Source: Planctomycetota bacterium
GTDB lineage: Bacteria > Planctomycetota > Planctomycetia > Pirellulales > PNKZ01
Reading direction: 5' to 3'
Assembly (NCBI GenBank): GCA_018242585.1
Contig: JAFEBQ010000049.1
Span: 16,292 to 80,291 of the forward strand
Length of the DNA stretch: 64,000 bases
A program made the translations under genes and the position numbers. Each line of letters starts with the position of its first letter. Positions within the stretch are counted from its first letter, which is position 1. This document shows positions 37,123 to 47,441 of this stretch, in pieces. The notes beneath the pieces were generated by a model that saw only the letters and a program-made list of their open reading frames with translations, was not told the DNA's origin and ran no database searches.

Positions 37123-40100
37123 TTATTCGAACTGGGCCGCCAACTGGTGCAGGTCTGTCTCGAGCGCCTTGTGAGCGGCGTCCTCGGCCGGCGGGTGCTC
37201 GTAGATCTTCTGGCCGAACTTCCAGAACAGGGCCGGCGTGACGATCTGGTCCAACAGCGTCGAACTGATCAACCCGCCGACCACCACCACGGCCAGCGGG
37301 TGGAGAATCTCCTTGCCCGTCTGACCAGCGCCGAGAACCAGCGGAATCAGCCCGATGCCAGTCGCGAGGGCCGTCATCCAGACCGGGGCCAGTCGTTCGA
37401 GGCTGCCGCGAATGATCATCTTCTCGTCGAACTTTTCCCCTTCGTGCTGCATCAGATGGATGTAATGCGAGATCATCATGATCCCGTTGCGCGAGACAAT
37501 GCCGGCCAGGGTGATGAACCCGACCCAGTGGGCGATTGACAAGCTACAGCCACGCACCCAGACCAACGGCCACTCCCACCACGCCGCGGCTGCCAAGGCT
37601 GCGGCCGAAGGCCAATGGGTCAGCAGCAAGGCAATTACCGAGCCAATGGCCGCCAAGGGAATGTTCACCATCACCTGCAGCGCGGCCTGCCAGGTTCCCA
37701 GGCACTTATAGAGCAGCAGCATCACAACGCCCAGGGCGAGCGTGCCGAGGACTTTCAAGCGGACGTCGGCTTCTTGCTGGGCCTCGAATTGGCCGTCGTA
37801 GCGAATGTAATAGCCCGGCGGCAGCGTGGGGATGATCTCTTTGCTGACCGCGCGCTGAATATCGTCGACCACGCCGACCAGGTCGCGCCCCGAGACGTTG
37901 GCTTGGACCACGATCCTGCGCGAGGCGCTTTCGCGATTGATCGTGTTGGGACCGGTCGTGTTCACCACCTCGGCCACGCTGTCGAGCGACACGCGGGCGC
38001 CGGTTGGGGTGCTAATCAGCGTCGAACGTATCGTGTCGATGTCGTTGCGGGCCTTTTCCGTGAACCATAGCACCAGGTCGAACGTCCGGTGCCCTTCGAG
38101 CACCTGGGAAATCGTGCGGCCTTGCAGCGAGGTTTCGAGCGCCTGGGCCACGTCGGCCGGGGCCAGGCCATAGCGAGCCGCTTCTTCGCGCTTGACCGTC
38201 ACGCGCAACTGCGGAACTTCGACTTGGGGCTCGACCTGCAAGTCAACCACGCCCGGCACGTCTTTCATCAGCCGTTCAACTCGGACGACCTGGGCACGCA
38301 GCACGTCCAGGTTAGGTCCGAAGACCTTCACGGCAATCTGCGAGCGGATGCCCGACATGATGTGATCGAGCCGGTGCGAAATGGGCTGGCCGATGTTGAA
38401 TGACACGCCGGGGAATTCAGAAAGCCGATCCCGTATCTCCGCCATGACTTCATCACGCGAACGGTCGAAATGATCCACGCCCCAGCGATGCAAACCCGGT
38501 ACGGCGCGCAATGCCGCATATAAGAACCCCGGTCGTGGTGTCTCGAACGGAACGAGCACCACGTCGAGTTCGGAATAGTTGACGTTCTCGGCGTGTTCAT
38601 CGAGCTCGGCGCGCCCGGTGCGGCGCGAGACGCTGACCACGCCCTGCACATCGAGCAGCGTGTTTTCGATCAACGCGCCCAGGCGATTCGCCTCGGCCAG
38701 ATTGATCGCCGTGGGGGCGGTGGCGCCGATGGTCAGCGAACCTTCCTGGAACGGCGGCATGAAGTCGCCACCCATCTGCGTCAGGCAACCGACCGAGATG
38801 GCGACCATCACCGACGTCACTCCCAGCACCCAGTAGGCGTGCCGCAACGTCCAGTGGAGCAGTTTCTCGTCGACCCATTTCATCCAGCGAATCAGGACCG
38901 GATCGTGGGCATGTTCCAGCATCTTGGCCTGGGGCAACAAGTAGCTGGTCAACACCGGCGTCACGGTCAGCGACACCACCAGCGACATTAACAACGTGAC
39001 CAGGTACGACAACCCCAGCGGCGCGAACATCCGTCCTTCGAGTCCGCCGAGCGCGAACAACGGACACACGACGCAGACCACGATCAACGTGGCATAGACC
39101 ACGCTGTTACGAATTTCGGCCGAGGCTAGAAAGATGACTTTCAGTGGGTTGTCGGGTTTCGACTTGTGCCGGTTCTCTTTCAAGCGACGGTAAATGTTCT
39201 CGACATCGACGATCGAGTCGTCGACCAACTCGCCGATCGCCACCGCCAGCCCGCCGAGGGTCATTGTGTTGATCGACACGCCAAAATAGTGGAACAGCAG
39301 GGCGGTAATCAGCACCGACAGCGGAATGGCGGTTAGCGTGATGATGCTGGTTCGGAAGTTCCACAAGAACAAGAATAAGACCACAATCACCCACAGCGCG
39401 CCGTCGCGAACCGCTTCTTCGACGTTGCCGATGGCCGTGCGAATGAAGTTCGCCTGGCGAAAGACTTCGGTGTCGATCTTCACGTCGGACGGCAGGGTCT
39501 GCTGAATCTCGGCCAGCGTGTCACGGATCGCCTGGTCCAGCTTAAGCGTGTCGGCGCCAGGTTGCTTGTGAATCGAGAGGATCACCGAGGGCTTGCCATT
39601 CACCCCCCCGTCGCCACGCTTGACCGGCCCACCAAAGCGAACCTCAGCCACCTGCCGCACCGTGATCGGGGCCGGGTGCCCGTGGCGAACGACCGTGTTT
39701 TCCAAGCTTTCCAGAGTGGCGGCGCGCCCCACAATGCGGATCAGCGCCTCTTGCGAGCGCCCCATTAGGAACCCGCCGCCGGTGACGATGTTTGATTTCT
39801 CGATGGCCCGGGTCAGTTCGTCGAGCGTGACGTTGTACTCGGCCAGCCGCTCCGGCGACGTCAGCACCTGATATTGCTTCTGCTCGCCCCCCATCACGAT
39901 CACCTGGGCCAAGCCCAGCGAGAGCAACCGCGGCCGGATCGTCCAGTCGGCCAGCGTGCGCAGGTCGATGGGCGTGGTCTCGCCGGTGGCTTGCACGCCG
40001 ACCAGCATGATTTCGCCCATGATGCTGCTGATGGGTGTCATGATCGTGGTGCTCTCGCGCGGCAAGCGCGAGCGAACCGTTTGCAGCTTTTCGCTGACGA

Positions 40101-40425
40101 TTTGCCGATCGGTGAAGATGTTGGTTTCCCAATCGAACTCGACCCACACGACCGACAGCCCCACACCCGACGCCGAGCGAACGCGCCGCACATTGGTTGC
40201 GCCGTTCATCACCGATTCGATCGGATAGGTGACCAGCGTTTCGACTTCCTCGGGGGCCAGCCCCGGCGCTTCGGTCAAGATGGTGACCGTGGGGCGATTC
40301 AAATCGGGGAATACGTCGATCGGCAATTGCACGGCTTGGTAGCCGCCAAACATCATCAGCACCACGGCCGCCACCAGGACCAGCGGCCGGTTCTTCAACG
40401 AAAACGCAATGACATGGTTCAACAT
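37123..40425 (-). CDS. Heavy-metal efflux RND transporter, CusA/CzcA family
   Basis: This 1100-residue inner-membrane proton antiporter pumps metal ions out of the cell. It starts MLNHVIAFSLKNRPLVLVA and has the RND layout of two sets of membrane helices around two large periplasmic loops. The HME-subfamily motif with acidic residues is seen at about 400 (GELVDDSIVDVENIYR), where mono- or divalent metal efflux members have conserved Asp/Glu. Ala/Gly-rich helices near residue 1000 include SRNGIMMISHYIHLM. The adaptor gene stops three bases before this start. Which metal is pumped cannot be read from sequence. Confidence 0.95.
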   Translation of the reverse strand: MLNHVIAFSLKNRPLVLVAAVVLMMFGGYQAVQLPIDVFPDLNRPTVTILTEAPGLAPEEVETLVTYPIESVMNGATNVRRVRSASGVGLSVVWVEFDWETNIFTDRQIVSEKLQTVRSRLPRESTTIMTPISSIMGEIMLVGVQATGETTPIDLRTLADWTIRPRLLSLGLAQVIVMGGEQKQYQVLTSPERLAEYNVTLDELTRAIEKSNIVTGGGFLMGRSQEALIRIVGRAATLESLENTVVRHGHPAPITVRQVAEVRFGGPVKRGDGGVNGKPSVILSIHKQPGADTLKLDQAIRDTLAEIQQTLPSDVKIDTEVFRQANFIRTAIGNVEEAVRDGALWVIVVLFLFLWNFRTSIITLTAIPLSVLITALLFHYFGVSINTMTLGGLAVAIGELVDDSIVDVENIYRRLKENRHKSKPDNPLKVIFLASAEIRNSVVYATLIVVCVVCPLFALGGLEGRMFAPLGLSYLVTLLMSLVVSLTVTPVLTSYLLPQAKMLEHAHDPVLIRWMKWVDEKLLHWTLRHAYWVLGVTSVMVAISVGCLTQMGGDFMPPFQEGSLTIGATAPTAINLAEANRLGALIENTLLDVQGVVSVSRRTGRAELDEHAENVNYSELDVVLVPFETPRPGFLYAALRAVPGLHRWGVDHFDRSRDEVMAEIRDRLSEFPGVSFNIGQPISHRLDHIMSGIRSQIAVKVFGPNLDVLRAQVVRVERLMKDVPGVVDLQVEPQVEVPQLRVTVKREEAARYGLAPADVAQALETSLQGRTISQVLEGHRTFDLVLWFTEKARNDIDTIRSTLISTPTGARVSLDSVAEVVNTTGPNTINRESASRRIVVQANVSGRDLVGVVDDIQRAVSKEIIPTLPPGYYIRYDGQFEAQQEADVRLKVLGTLALGVVMLLLYKCLGTWQAALQVMVNIPLAAIGSVIALLLTHWPSAAALAAAAWWEWPLVWVRGCSLSIAHWVGFITLAGIVSRNGIMMISHYIHLMQHEGEKFDEKMIIRGSLERLAPVWMTALATGIGLIPLVLGAGQTGKEILHPLAVVVVGGLISSTLLDQIVTPALFWKFGQKIYEHPPAEDAAHKALETDLHQLAAQFE

Positions 40426-40428
40426 GGC

Positions 40429-42453
40429 TTATCGCGGTGCGGTAGGGGGCGGCGGCGAAAGTTCAATCGACAGCCGGGCGAGCATGCCGTCCTTCAACTG
40501 CCGCTGGGGATTGTCCAATTCGGTCCAGACGGTCAGTACGCGCTCAATGGTCGAGACCACCGGCGCCGTGCGCAAGACGCGGCCGTGGCCGACGTAGCTG
40601 GGGTCGGCGGCAATGGTGACCGTGACATTTTGCCCGGCGCGAAGGTGCGGCGCGTCGTTCTCGTAGACAAAACCCTGCACCTCGACGCGGGCCAGGTCGT
40701 GAATCTCGAACAACGACACATTGGGGTGAATCATCTGGCCAGGCACCAGCGTGAAGTCGACAATCCAGCCGTCGGCCGGCGCGCGAACCGGCATGATGCC
40801 GGTGATCTCATGCTTGGCGTCTTCACTCGACAGATCAACTTGCTCCATGCCGGCGATGTCGTCGGCCGACAGCCCAACCAGGGCCAATTTGTGTTCCAAG
40901 CTGGCGACTGTGTTGCGCAGGGTGTTGTAGTCGGTCTGCGACTGCCAGAGATCTTTCTCGGCGATCGAACCGTTCAGATCGAGTTGCTGATAACGGTCGA
41001 GCGATTGCTTGGCGAGCTTAAGCCGCACTCGGGCCAACAGCAGGTCGAGTTCCAGCGTCCGCAACTCCAGGCTTTGCACCCGACCGAGGATGTCTCCCTT
41101 TTTCACCGGCTGACCATGCTCGACCAGGATCTCGGCTACGCGGCCGGCGATGGGGGACGAGGCGAACAACTTGCGGAATGTCGGCAGTTCGACCATTCCT
41201 TGTACGACAATGGAGGCCGACTTGACGGGCGCTGGGGGCGCGGGCGTTGGCGTCTTTTCCGCCGTCGCGGGTGCGGCATGCTGCGCCGCTTCCTTCTCGA
41301 ACAGGGCCGCCAAGAAAATGTTTCCCGTGGTCGCGACTTCATCGCCGGGGAACAAACCGTCGAGCACTTCGACGTCATTGTCCTGGCGCAAGCCAAGCTG
41401 GACTTTCCGCCGTAGCAAAGTGCCAGGCAGATCAAGGACCATCACGTAGGGACCATCATTCGAGTTGAGAATGGCCCCGATGGGGCAGGCGACCGCTGCG
41501 GGGCGTTCGTCGACCACCACGGTAATGCGACCGAACATACCGGGTTTGATCCGCTGTCGGGGATCGCGCACGATGCCCGTCACTGGCAGGGTGTGTTCTT
41601 CGGTGTCGACGCGCAGGTCGACGTGATGTACGTCGCCAGTAAAGGTTTCACCTTCGATCGCAGCCACCGTCATCCGCAACGGCTGCCCCAATGCGATACC
41701 CTGACTGTCCGTTTCCAGAATGCCGGCATGGACCCACACCTCAGATAAGTCGACAATGTGGTAGAGCGAATCGGCCGGTTCGACGAACTGACCCGCTCGG
41801 ACGTTGGCCTCGGCCAGGTAGCCGCGCCGCGGGGCGACGATGGGTAGCGTACGAACCGGTTTCTTGGTATCGAGCACTTGTTGCAGCGTGGCGTCGCTTA
41901 GCCCCAGTGCGCGAAGCTTGCGCCGGGCAATGGCGAATTCGGCATAGCGTTCTTGCAACGCGGCGCGCGATTCGAGCAGTCGCCGCTCGGCGATGTTCCC
42001 TTGCTGGCTCAAGCGCTCGCGCTGTTCGAGCATGTGCCGAGCCAGGGTGATTTCGTTGCGCGCCCGCAGCATCTGCAATTGCAGCGTTTCCAGCTCCAGG
42101 CTTTCGATGCGGGCTAGCTCTTGTCCCACTTCGACGCGTTCGCCCGGCCGAACCGACACGTGCTCGACCTTGCCCGAGACCAGCGTGGTCAGAATCGTCT
42201 GCTGGTACCAAGGGGACTCGATGGCGGCATTGGCGCTGACCGTTCGTTCCAGGTCGCGGAGCACGACCCGTTCAAACTTCAAGCGGATCGACTTCAGCGC
42301 GGCTTCCGAAAGCCGCAACGTATCGCCGTCGATCACGACCCCTTTGCTAGGAAGATCGTCGTGACCTTCGTGGGCCAAGACCGGCGCGACAAGCGTGCCG
42401 GCGACAAGGAACGCCGCTAGCAGATAAGCGATATTGGATAAGTAGCGGTACAT
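40429..42453 (-). CDS. RND periplasmic adaptor with two tandem adaptor units
   Basis: This 674-residue periplasmic adaptor links the RND pump to an outer-membrane channel. It has a signal peptide (ending VLAHEGH, with a His near it). Unit 1 (about residues 45-400) contains the lipoyl half motif GKVEHVSVRPGERVEVGQ, a coiled-coil hairpin and the beta-barrel HAGILETDSQGIALGQ. Unit 2 (about 430-665) repeats this as GRVAEILVEHGQPVKKGD, a hairpin and VQGFVYENDAPHLRAGQ. A Pro/Ala linker lies at about 405-430. Ordinary CusB-like proteins of about 350-400 residues have one unit, so this is a duplication. It is four bases after the His-rich lipoprotein gene. Confidence 0.9.
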   Translation of the reverse strand: MYRYLSNIAYLLAAFLVAGTLVAPVLAHEGHDDLPSKGVVIDGDTLRLSEAALKSIRLKFERVVLRDLERTVSANAAIESPWYQQTILTTLVSGKVEHVSVRPGERVEVGQELARIESLELETLQLQMLRARNEITLARHMLEQRERLSQQGNIAERRLLESRAALQERYAEFAIARRKLRALGLSDATLQQVLDTKKPVRTLPIVAPRRGYLAEANVRAGQFVEPADSLYHIVDLSEVWVHAGILETDSQGIALGQPLRMTVAAIEGETFTGDVHHVDLRVDTEEHTLPVTGIVRDPRQRIKPGMFGRITVVVDERPAAVACPIGAILNSNDGPYVMVLDLPGTLLRRKVQLGLRQDNDVEVLDGLFPGDEVATTGNIFLAALFEKEAAQHAAPATAEKTPTPAPPAPVKSASIVVQGMVELPTFRKLFASSPIAGRVAEILVEHGQPVKKGDILGRVQSLELRTLELDLLLARVRLKLAKQSLDRYQQLDLNGSIAEKDLWQSQTDYNTLRNTVASLEHKLALVGLSADDIAGMEQVDLSSEDAKHEITGIMPVRAPADGWIVDFTLVPGQMIHPNVSLFEIHDLARVEVQGFVYENDAPHLRAGQNVTVTIAADPSYVGHGRVLRTAPVVSTIERVLTVWTELDNPQRQLKDGMLARLSIELSPPPPTAPR

Positions 42454-42457
42454 GGAA

Positions 42458-43036
42458 TCACGGCTTGGGCGTTGAAGGGGAAGCGGGCGTTGCCGGCACG
42501 GCGTGCTTTTGCAACTCTTGGAGAGCAGCGGTGATGGCCGGTTGATGTTCGGCCAGTTTGGGATCCTGCTCGTGGTCGAGTGCTTCGTGGATTTCGTTCA
42601 ATTCCAGCCGCAATTGTTTCGCGGCCAGGTTGATCGCTTCCCAGTGGCGGCGCGGCACTCCGCTGTCGCGAGCGATCGGCATCAGGCGGCGCAGGTGAAG
42701 ATCTGACTTGTCGATCTCGACGTGGGCGGTCTCGATCTGTTTTTCGGAGATCGCGGTGAGGATCGCCTGGCAACCTTGCGTGATAGCCTGTACGGCGCCA
42801 ACGTACTCGGCGGGAGTGATGACCTTTGACTCGTCGAATGCTTCCTCGGCGTGATCATGATCGTCGTGGCCCTCTTTGCCATGCTCGGAATGATTGTGGT
42901 GGTCGTGATCGTGGTGGTCATGACCTTCGTGGCCGAGGTGAGCGTCAGCCGCGCGGTGACAACCGGTCAGCGAAGCAACGCCGACTAGTAAGTACGTCGG
43001 CAGGAGAATGAAGATCGCCAATCGAACACAGCTCAT
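42458..43036 (-). CDS. His-rich lipoprotein of the metal efflux operon
   Basis: This 192-residue protein has a signal peptide and a lipobox LTGC ending at Cys26. A run of His/Asp/Glu (for example EGHDHHDHDHHNHSEHG, residues 37-53) follows and would bind zinc, copper, nickel or cobalt. A helical domain follows, with ILTAISEKQIETAHVEIDKS. It is the third gene upstream of the RND pump and probably collects or buffers metal at the membrane. No known named family is recognised for the helical part. Confidence 0.8.
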   Translation of the reverse strand: MSCVRLAIFILLPTYLLVGVASLTGCHRAADAHLGHEGHDHHDHDHHNHSEHGKEGHDDHDHAEEAFDESKVITPAEYVGAVQAITQGCQAILTAISEKQIETAHVEIDKSDLHLRRLMPIARDSGVPRRHWEAINLAAKQLRLELNEIHEALDHEQDPKLAEHQPAITAALQELQKHAVPATPASPSTPKP

Positions 43037-43175
43037 GGGAGACGCATCACTTTGCCAAAAGCCAACGGATGAAAACCATGAAACGGGAAGCGAATGCGAG
43101 AATCTTGGCCCCGGACGAGGCTACTTCTCGTATCAATTGGCCAGAAAAGCGCGACAAGAATGCGCGCCGTCGTGA

Positions 43176-43622
43176 TTAGTTGCGCAAGGCAACTACGTGC
43201 TGAGTCAGCACCAGAGACGATGCCGCTTCGAATTTGCGGCATATGAATGCGTCGTCGGTAGCCACGCTAGAATCTGCGGCGAACGACGAAAGGTCAGGAG
43301 CCATGACCGTCGCAAGCTTCGACGACTCGACCGCCGCCGGTTGATGCCGCGTGGCGATCAGGTCGCTCGCCTGGAGAATCTCCGCCTCTTCCGGGGCGGA
43401 TCGCTGCCCTTCGTCGGCCAAGGTCAGCTCAAAGCCAAACCAGTCGACGTGCCAGTGGGTCGACGCGGGCAGCAGTTTGATCTCGCAGCAGGCCTGGTGC
43501 TGATGGGCAACGCCCGACTCGATGCCGTGGGCATGCCGAACCGCCGGGCCCAAGCCTAGCAGCGCCGCCATCGTGATGCAAAGCACCAGCCCGGTCGCAC
43601 GTTGTTGGCCGCGAGTGAACAT
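43176..43622 (-). CDS. Hypothetical secreted protein, His-rich N-terminal part
   Basis: This 148-residue protein has a hydrophobic leader (TGLVLCITMAALLGLGPAV) and then His-containing segments, including RHAHGIESGVAHQHQACCEI and THWHVDWFGFEL, before an Ala/Ser-rich C-terminus. Two adjacent Cys and several His suggest metal binding. It is on the same strand as the efflux genes, 139 bases upstream of the His-rich lipoprotein gene. It is probably the first gene of the operon. Function inferred only from context. Confidence 0.65.
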   Translation of the reverse strand: MFTRGQQRATGLVLCITMAALLGLGPAVRHAHGIESGVAHQHQACCEIKLLPASTHWHVDWFGFELTLADEGQRSAPEEAEILQASDLIATRHQPAAVESSKLATVMAPDLSSFAADSSVATDDAFICRKFEAASSLVLTQHVVALRN

Positions 43623-43736
43623 ATCTTAATCGTATCACGCGCCAAAAAACGGGACAAGCGAAGTTATCGTTGCCAGCGGTGGGTTTGCACCGCTGAGAAC
43701 GCAGATTTTGACCGCCCCAAACGCACCGTAGGCCCC

Positions 43737-46700
43737 TTAGAACTTGGCTGCGGGCGACACTTCCGCCGAGCAGCCAAGCAAGCTGGTTGGCTCGTCCAGG
43801 GGGGGCGCGATTGGCTCCTCGCGTACGCGCTGCCAGGCGTCGACCCAGCCATTCCAACTGATCGCGATTTCGCCACAGCGGAGTCGCCGCCAATCGAGCG
43901 AGCCCCAGCGAGCGCCATCCGACGCCACCGTGGGCGGACAAGGCTGCCCATTGGCCTGGTTCACGTCGTACCAGGCGCGATCACCTTCTCGGCCAAGCAA
44001 GGTCAGGCCGTTCTCATCGACGGCAAAGCGACCTGGCTGCTCACGGCAAACATCATCGATCACGTTGCGCAATACCTGCACGCCCGCCAGCTTTAGCATG
44101 CCAGCCAAAGCCGTGGCCAATGTTTGCGCCTGTGTCGTGGAAAGATTCGCCACCCAGGCTGGCGCGCGAATGGTCGCCAATAGCCAGCCAGCGCGATCTT
44201 CAAACCGCAGCCACAAGGGCTCATTGGCCACGGCATCAGGATCGCCCATGTCGCGCCGCTCGATCGGCACGTCAACGTGCCGCAGACCGATGCAAATCGG
44301 CCCGACGCGCCAATCGCCGCGCGTCCAAAGCTCGGTCTGGTCAAGGAGGGCCACGAACTCGCGCTCGGCAAAGTGCCGCACTTCGAGGGCGACGTGGTGC
44401 AGTCGGTCGTGCAACTTGCGCGGCGGCGCCCAGTTCCCCACGATGTAGGCTTTGCGATCGACGCGGCGCAGCCGGTTGTACAAACGGAACAACGTGCCCG
44501 AGTGAAAGCCGGGGCGCAATAGCCGGCTCATCGTCTCGCCGTGCGAGCCGATCATCACCGGATCGAGTTGTGGCGAGCGATTGGCGGCAAAGATCCGCCA
44601 GTTCTCTTTGAGCTCCCAAACCAAGAAGCCGAAAATGCCCGGGATGCCCAAGATGATCAGGCTGGCATACCAGGCCGCTTCCTGGGTGCCGATGCCGAAA
44701 TGTTGCTCGAGCATGCCGGCCAAGGTGGGGATGAACGGCAGCATGATCTTGTGCGAGACGGTGACGACCGGGAAATGTTTGATCGGGTTGACCTGCGGTT
44801 CAATCAGCAACGTCACGCAAAACCGAATGAAGAACGTCACGAATCCCCACAGGGTGCCAAATACCGCCTTGAACAGCATGGCCGCGCGCGGCTCGCCGCG
44901 TCGGAAACGCAACCATTCATCGACGGCGTACAGCACTTGTTCCAGGGCCGATAAAAGTTGGCCGAAGATGTCGACCACGAACTGAAACGCCGCGGCCAGG
45001 ACGCGCATTCGCAACTGGTGCCACCCGCGCACCGCCCAGTCGGTCACCATTTCGTCGACATTGCGACCGATTCGCGAGTTGAGCAACAGGTTGAAGCCGA
45101 CAAAAGCCACCACGCGAGTCGTCCACGAAGCCTCGGTGCGCACGAACAGCCACCGCACCGCCAGCAAAGCCAAGGTGAATAACAACGGCTTGAGGGCCAG
45201 ACGTCGGCACCATTGAAAGATCGGACTGGCAAGCACCGCTCGTACGGCCGGCAAATCGAGCAGCCGCCGCGGCCAGGTGACCGTCAACAGTCGGAGCAAC
45301 TGCCATGACGTTTGACAGATGTCGACCACGCGCTGGCGGAATCGATCACTGTAAAGCAGGCCCAGAAAGAACGATCCCAGGATCAAAATCTGCACGGAGA
45401 GGCTGGCGATATCACCTAGCCGCGCGGACAGCGCCGATACCGGGATCGCCTCTTGGGCGCCCCGCTCACCGAAGATTTTATGCACCAGATGGTGCAAGAA
45501 TTCGAGCACCAAAAACGCCCCGCCAAAAGGCACCATCACGTAGCGAGTGAAGTGACGTCCGCGCGGCGTGCCAAAGGCCAGGGCACTCAGCCCTTGAGGA
45601 ATGCGGCGATACAGTTCGCCGCGACGATAAACGCCGTCGAGTGAATCGGCTAGACGCCGATCGAGCTGCAACAACTGATCATTCCCCCACGCCTCGCGCC
45701 AGTCGGACAGATCGCGAATCTTCAGATTGTTTCGCGAGATGGCGTCGCGCAAGTCGCCCAAGGTCAGATAGCCGTGATCGGCGATCCGATCGAGCAGTTC
45801 CTCGATCAGCTTCTGCCGGGCGACGGTTTCGGGCACATTGCCGGGGCGCAACTCGACGACATTGAAAGCTTTTTCGATCCGCGGTCGCAGCGTGCCACGC
45901 AACTTGGTTTCGGCCGCGGCTTGGGTCGCCTCGAACAGATGCGAGAGTCGGTGCCGCGCATCGACCGACAAGCGGGCGGCGCCCAACTTCGCGGCTGCGG
46001 CATGCAAATGCTTGGCGATCGACACTTCGCGCAGGCACGGCAGCGGCCGCCTGAGCGGCTGTTTGCCACGCGATGTGACCCACTCGACCAGGTCGATCGT
46101 GTAGACGCCGCGCTCGTGGTCGACGCAGACTTTCTGCACGTCATTCAGGATGCGGGCTTCGGGAGAACGGAGCCCTTCGGCCGCGTGAGGGAGTAATTCG
46201 ATCAGACTTGTCGCCCAGCGCTCGTAGTCATCCTCGGACATGTCGAGCGCCACTTGCAGGCGGCGCGCCAACTGGTCCAAATCGGCCCGACCTTCGCGTC
46301 GCGCGGCCTTGGCGGCCTTGGGACCAATCACACCGGCGGCTTGCGTGCGCTGCATGGCCGAGCGGACCAGGTTGCCGCGCGCGCGGGCCCGATCCGCGTG
46401 TTCCATCAGCCGACAGTAAGCCCGTTCGGACTGTTTGCGCGGCGGCACGGTCAGGTGTTCATCGTGCTGTGCGGCATGCGGCTCTTCGTCGTCGACGACA
46501 AAGAACTCTTCCGGATGGGGCGCGCCGTGTAGTCGAGTGCGCTCGAACAATGCTGCGGCGTCAACATCGCGCCCCAGTAGCGAGGCCACCGCATCAAAGT
46601 CAGCGATCGACGGAAAATAGTCGGGCAACAAGCGCGGAGCGAAAAACCGCAGTTCAAAGAACACCGCGGCAAATTCCAGGTACAGCGTTTCGTCATCGGC

Positions 46701-47186
46701 CGGCGGCAGCAGCCATTCGTCGTGTTCGAGCACGTCGCGAATCTCAGCAACGACCGTGTCGCCCAGTTGCTCGAAGCGCTGCCAGACATCGGCTGGCGTT
46801 AGTTGCCCCTCGGCGCGACGCGCCTCGAGCGCCATGTGTACCCGGGCGTGCATCAGCAGCCGCCAGTATTTGACCAGCGCGCGACCTCGCGTCATGGCGT
46901 TGAGCTTCTCGGCCTCGGGGCGCGCGAGCAGGATGACCTGCTCGGGCAGCTCGCTGGTCGCGTTCAGCCCCAACTCGTCGGGATAAGCCATCGACAGCAG
47001 GCGGTCGCGGGCCACGAGGTACGTCTTGCGATGGGGCACGCGCAGACCGACGCCGGGAATCTGGCGGTCTTGCTTGATCACGCGGCGCAGAATGCGGCCG
47101 GGAACCAACAGCGCGGCCGGATCAGCGGTGCGAACCGCGACCTCCAAATCCGCGAGCGAGATTTGCCAGACACCAGCCGTTTCCAT
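43737..47186 (-). CDS. Giant uncharacterised membrane protein
   Basis: This 1149-residue protein has a soluble N-terminal part of about 545 residues with charged, helical sequence (for example VAEIRDVLEHDEWLLPPADDE). A zone of about 8 hydrophobic segments follows (about 547-860), starting RYVMVPFGGAFLVLEFLHHL and ending LIILGIPGIFGFLVWEL. The C-terminal 290 residues are soluble again. Segments such as VVTVSHKIMLPFIPTLAGML in the membrane zone look like a conserved core. I recognise no Pfam family. It is transcribed alone or with the metal genes (114 bases upstream of them). Confidence 0.8.
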   Translation of the reverse strand: METAGVWQISLADLEVAVRTADPAALLVPGRILRRVIKQDRQIPGVGLRVPHRKTYLVARDRLLSMAYPDELGLNATSELPEQVILLARPEAEKLNAMTRGRALVKYWRLLMHARVHMALEARRAEGQLTPADVWQRFEQLGDTVVAEIRDVLEHDEWLLPPADDETLYLEFAAVFFELRFFAPRLLPDYFPSIADFDAVASLLGRDVDAAALFERTRLHGAPHPEEFFVVDDEEPHAAQHDEHLTVPPRKQSERAYCRLMEHADRARARGNLVRSAMQRTQAAGVIGPKAAKAARREGRADLDQLARRLQVALDMSEDDYERWATSLIELLPHAAEGLRSPEARILNDVQKVCVDHERGVYTIDLVEWVTSRGKQPLRRPLPCLREVSIAKHLHAAAAKLGAARLSVDARHRLSHLFEATQAAAETKLRGTLRPRIEKAFNVVELRPGNVPETVARQKLIEELLDRIADHGYLTLGDLRDAISRNNLKIRDLSDWREAWGNDQLLQLDRRLADSLDGVYRRGELYRRIPQGLSALAFGTPRGRHFTRYVMVPFGGAFLVLEFLHHLVHKIFGERGAQEAIPVSALSARLGDIASLSVQILILGSFFLGLLYSDRFRQRVVDICQTSWQLLRLLTVTWPRRLLDLPAVRAVLASPIFQWCRRLALKPLLFTLALLAVRWLFVRTEASWTTRVVAFVGFNLLLNSRIGRNVDEMVTDWAVRGWHQLRMRVLAAAFQFVVDIFGQLLSALEQVLYAVDEWLRFRRGEPRAAMLFKAVFGTLWGFVTFFIRFCVTLLIEPQVNPIKHFPVVTVSHKIMLPFIPTLAGMLEQHFGIGTQEAAWYASLIILGIPGIFGFLVWELKENWRIFAANRSPQLDPVMIGSHGETMSRLLRPGFHSGTLFRLYNRLRRVDRKAYIVGNWAPPRKLHDRLHHVALEVRHFAEREFVALLDQTELWTRGDWRVGPICIGLRHVDVPIERRDMGDPDAVANEPLWLRFEDRAGWLLATIRAPAWVANLSTTQAQTLATALAGMLKLAGVQVLRNVIDDVCREQPGRFAVDENGLTLLGREGDRAWYDVNQANGQPCPPTVASDGARWGSLDWRRLRCGEIAISWNGWVDAWQRVREEPIAPPLDEPTSLLGCSAEVSPAAKF

Positions 47187-47441
47187 GAGTCTCGATCTGC
47201 GATTCCGTTTCGTTTGATCGGTGGGGTTTCAGAAACTAGCCACCGCGATTCGCCGTGAAATACAGCGCAAAACTTCGACCCACCAGCTCGGCTAATTATA
47301 AGTCTGGCTTGACGTTGGGACACGCCAGCCGTGCGCGCCTTGCGGCATTTTCAGCGATTCGGGTCGTTAAGCTGGTCACTGTGTGCAGATTGCGTCGCGG
47401 CAATCGCCCCCATCGGATGGGCGGTAGCGATCGTGCCGGCT

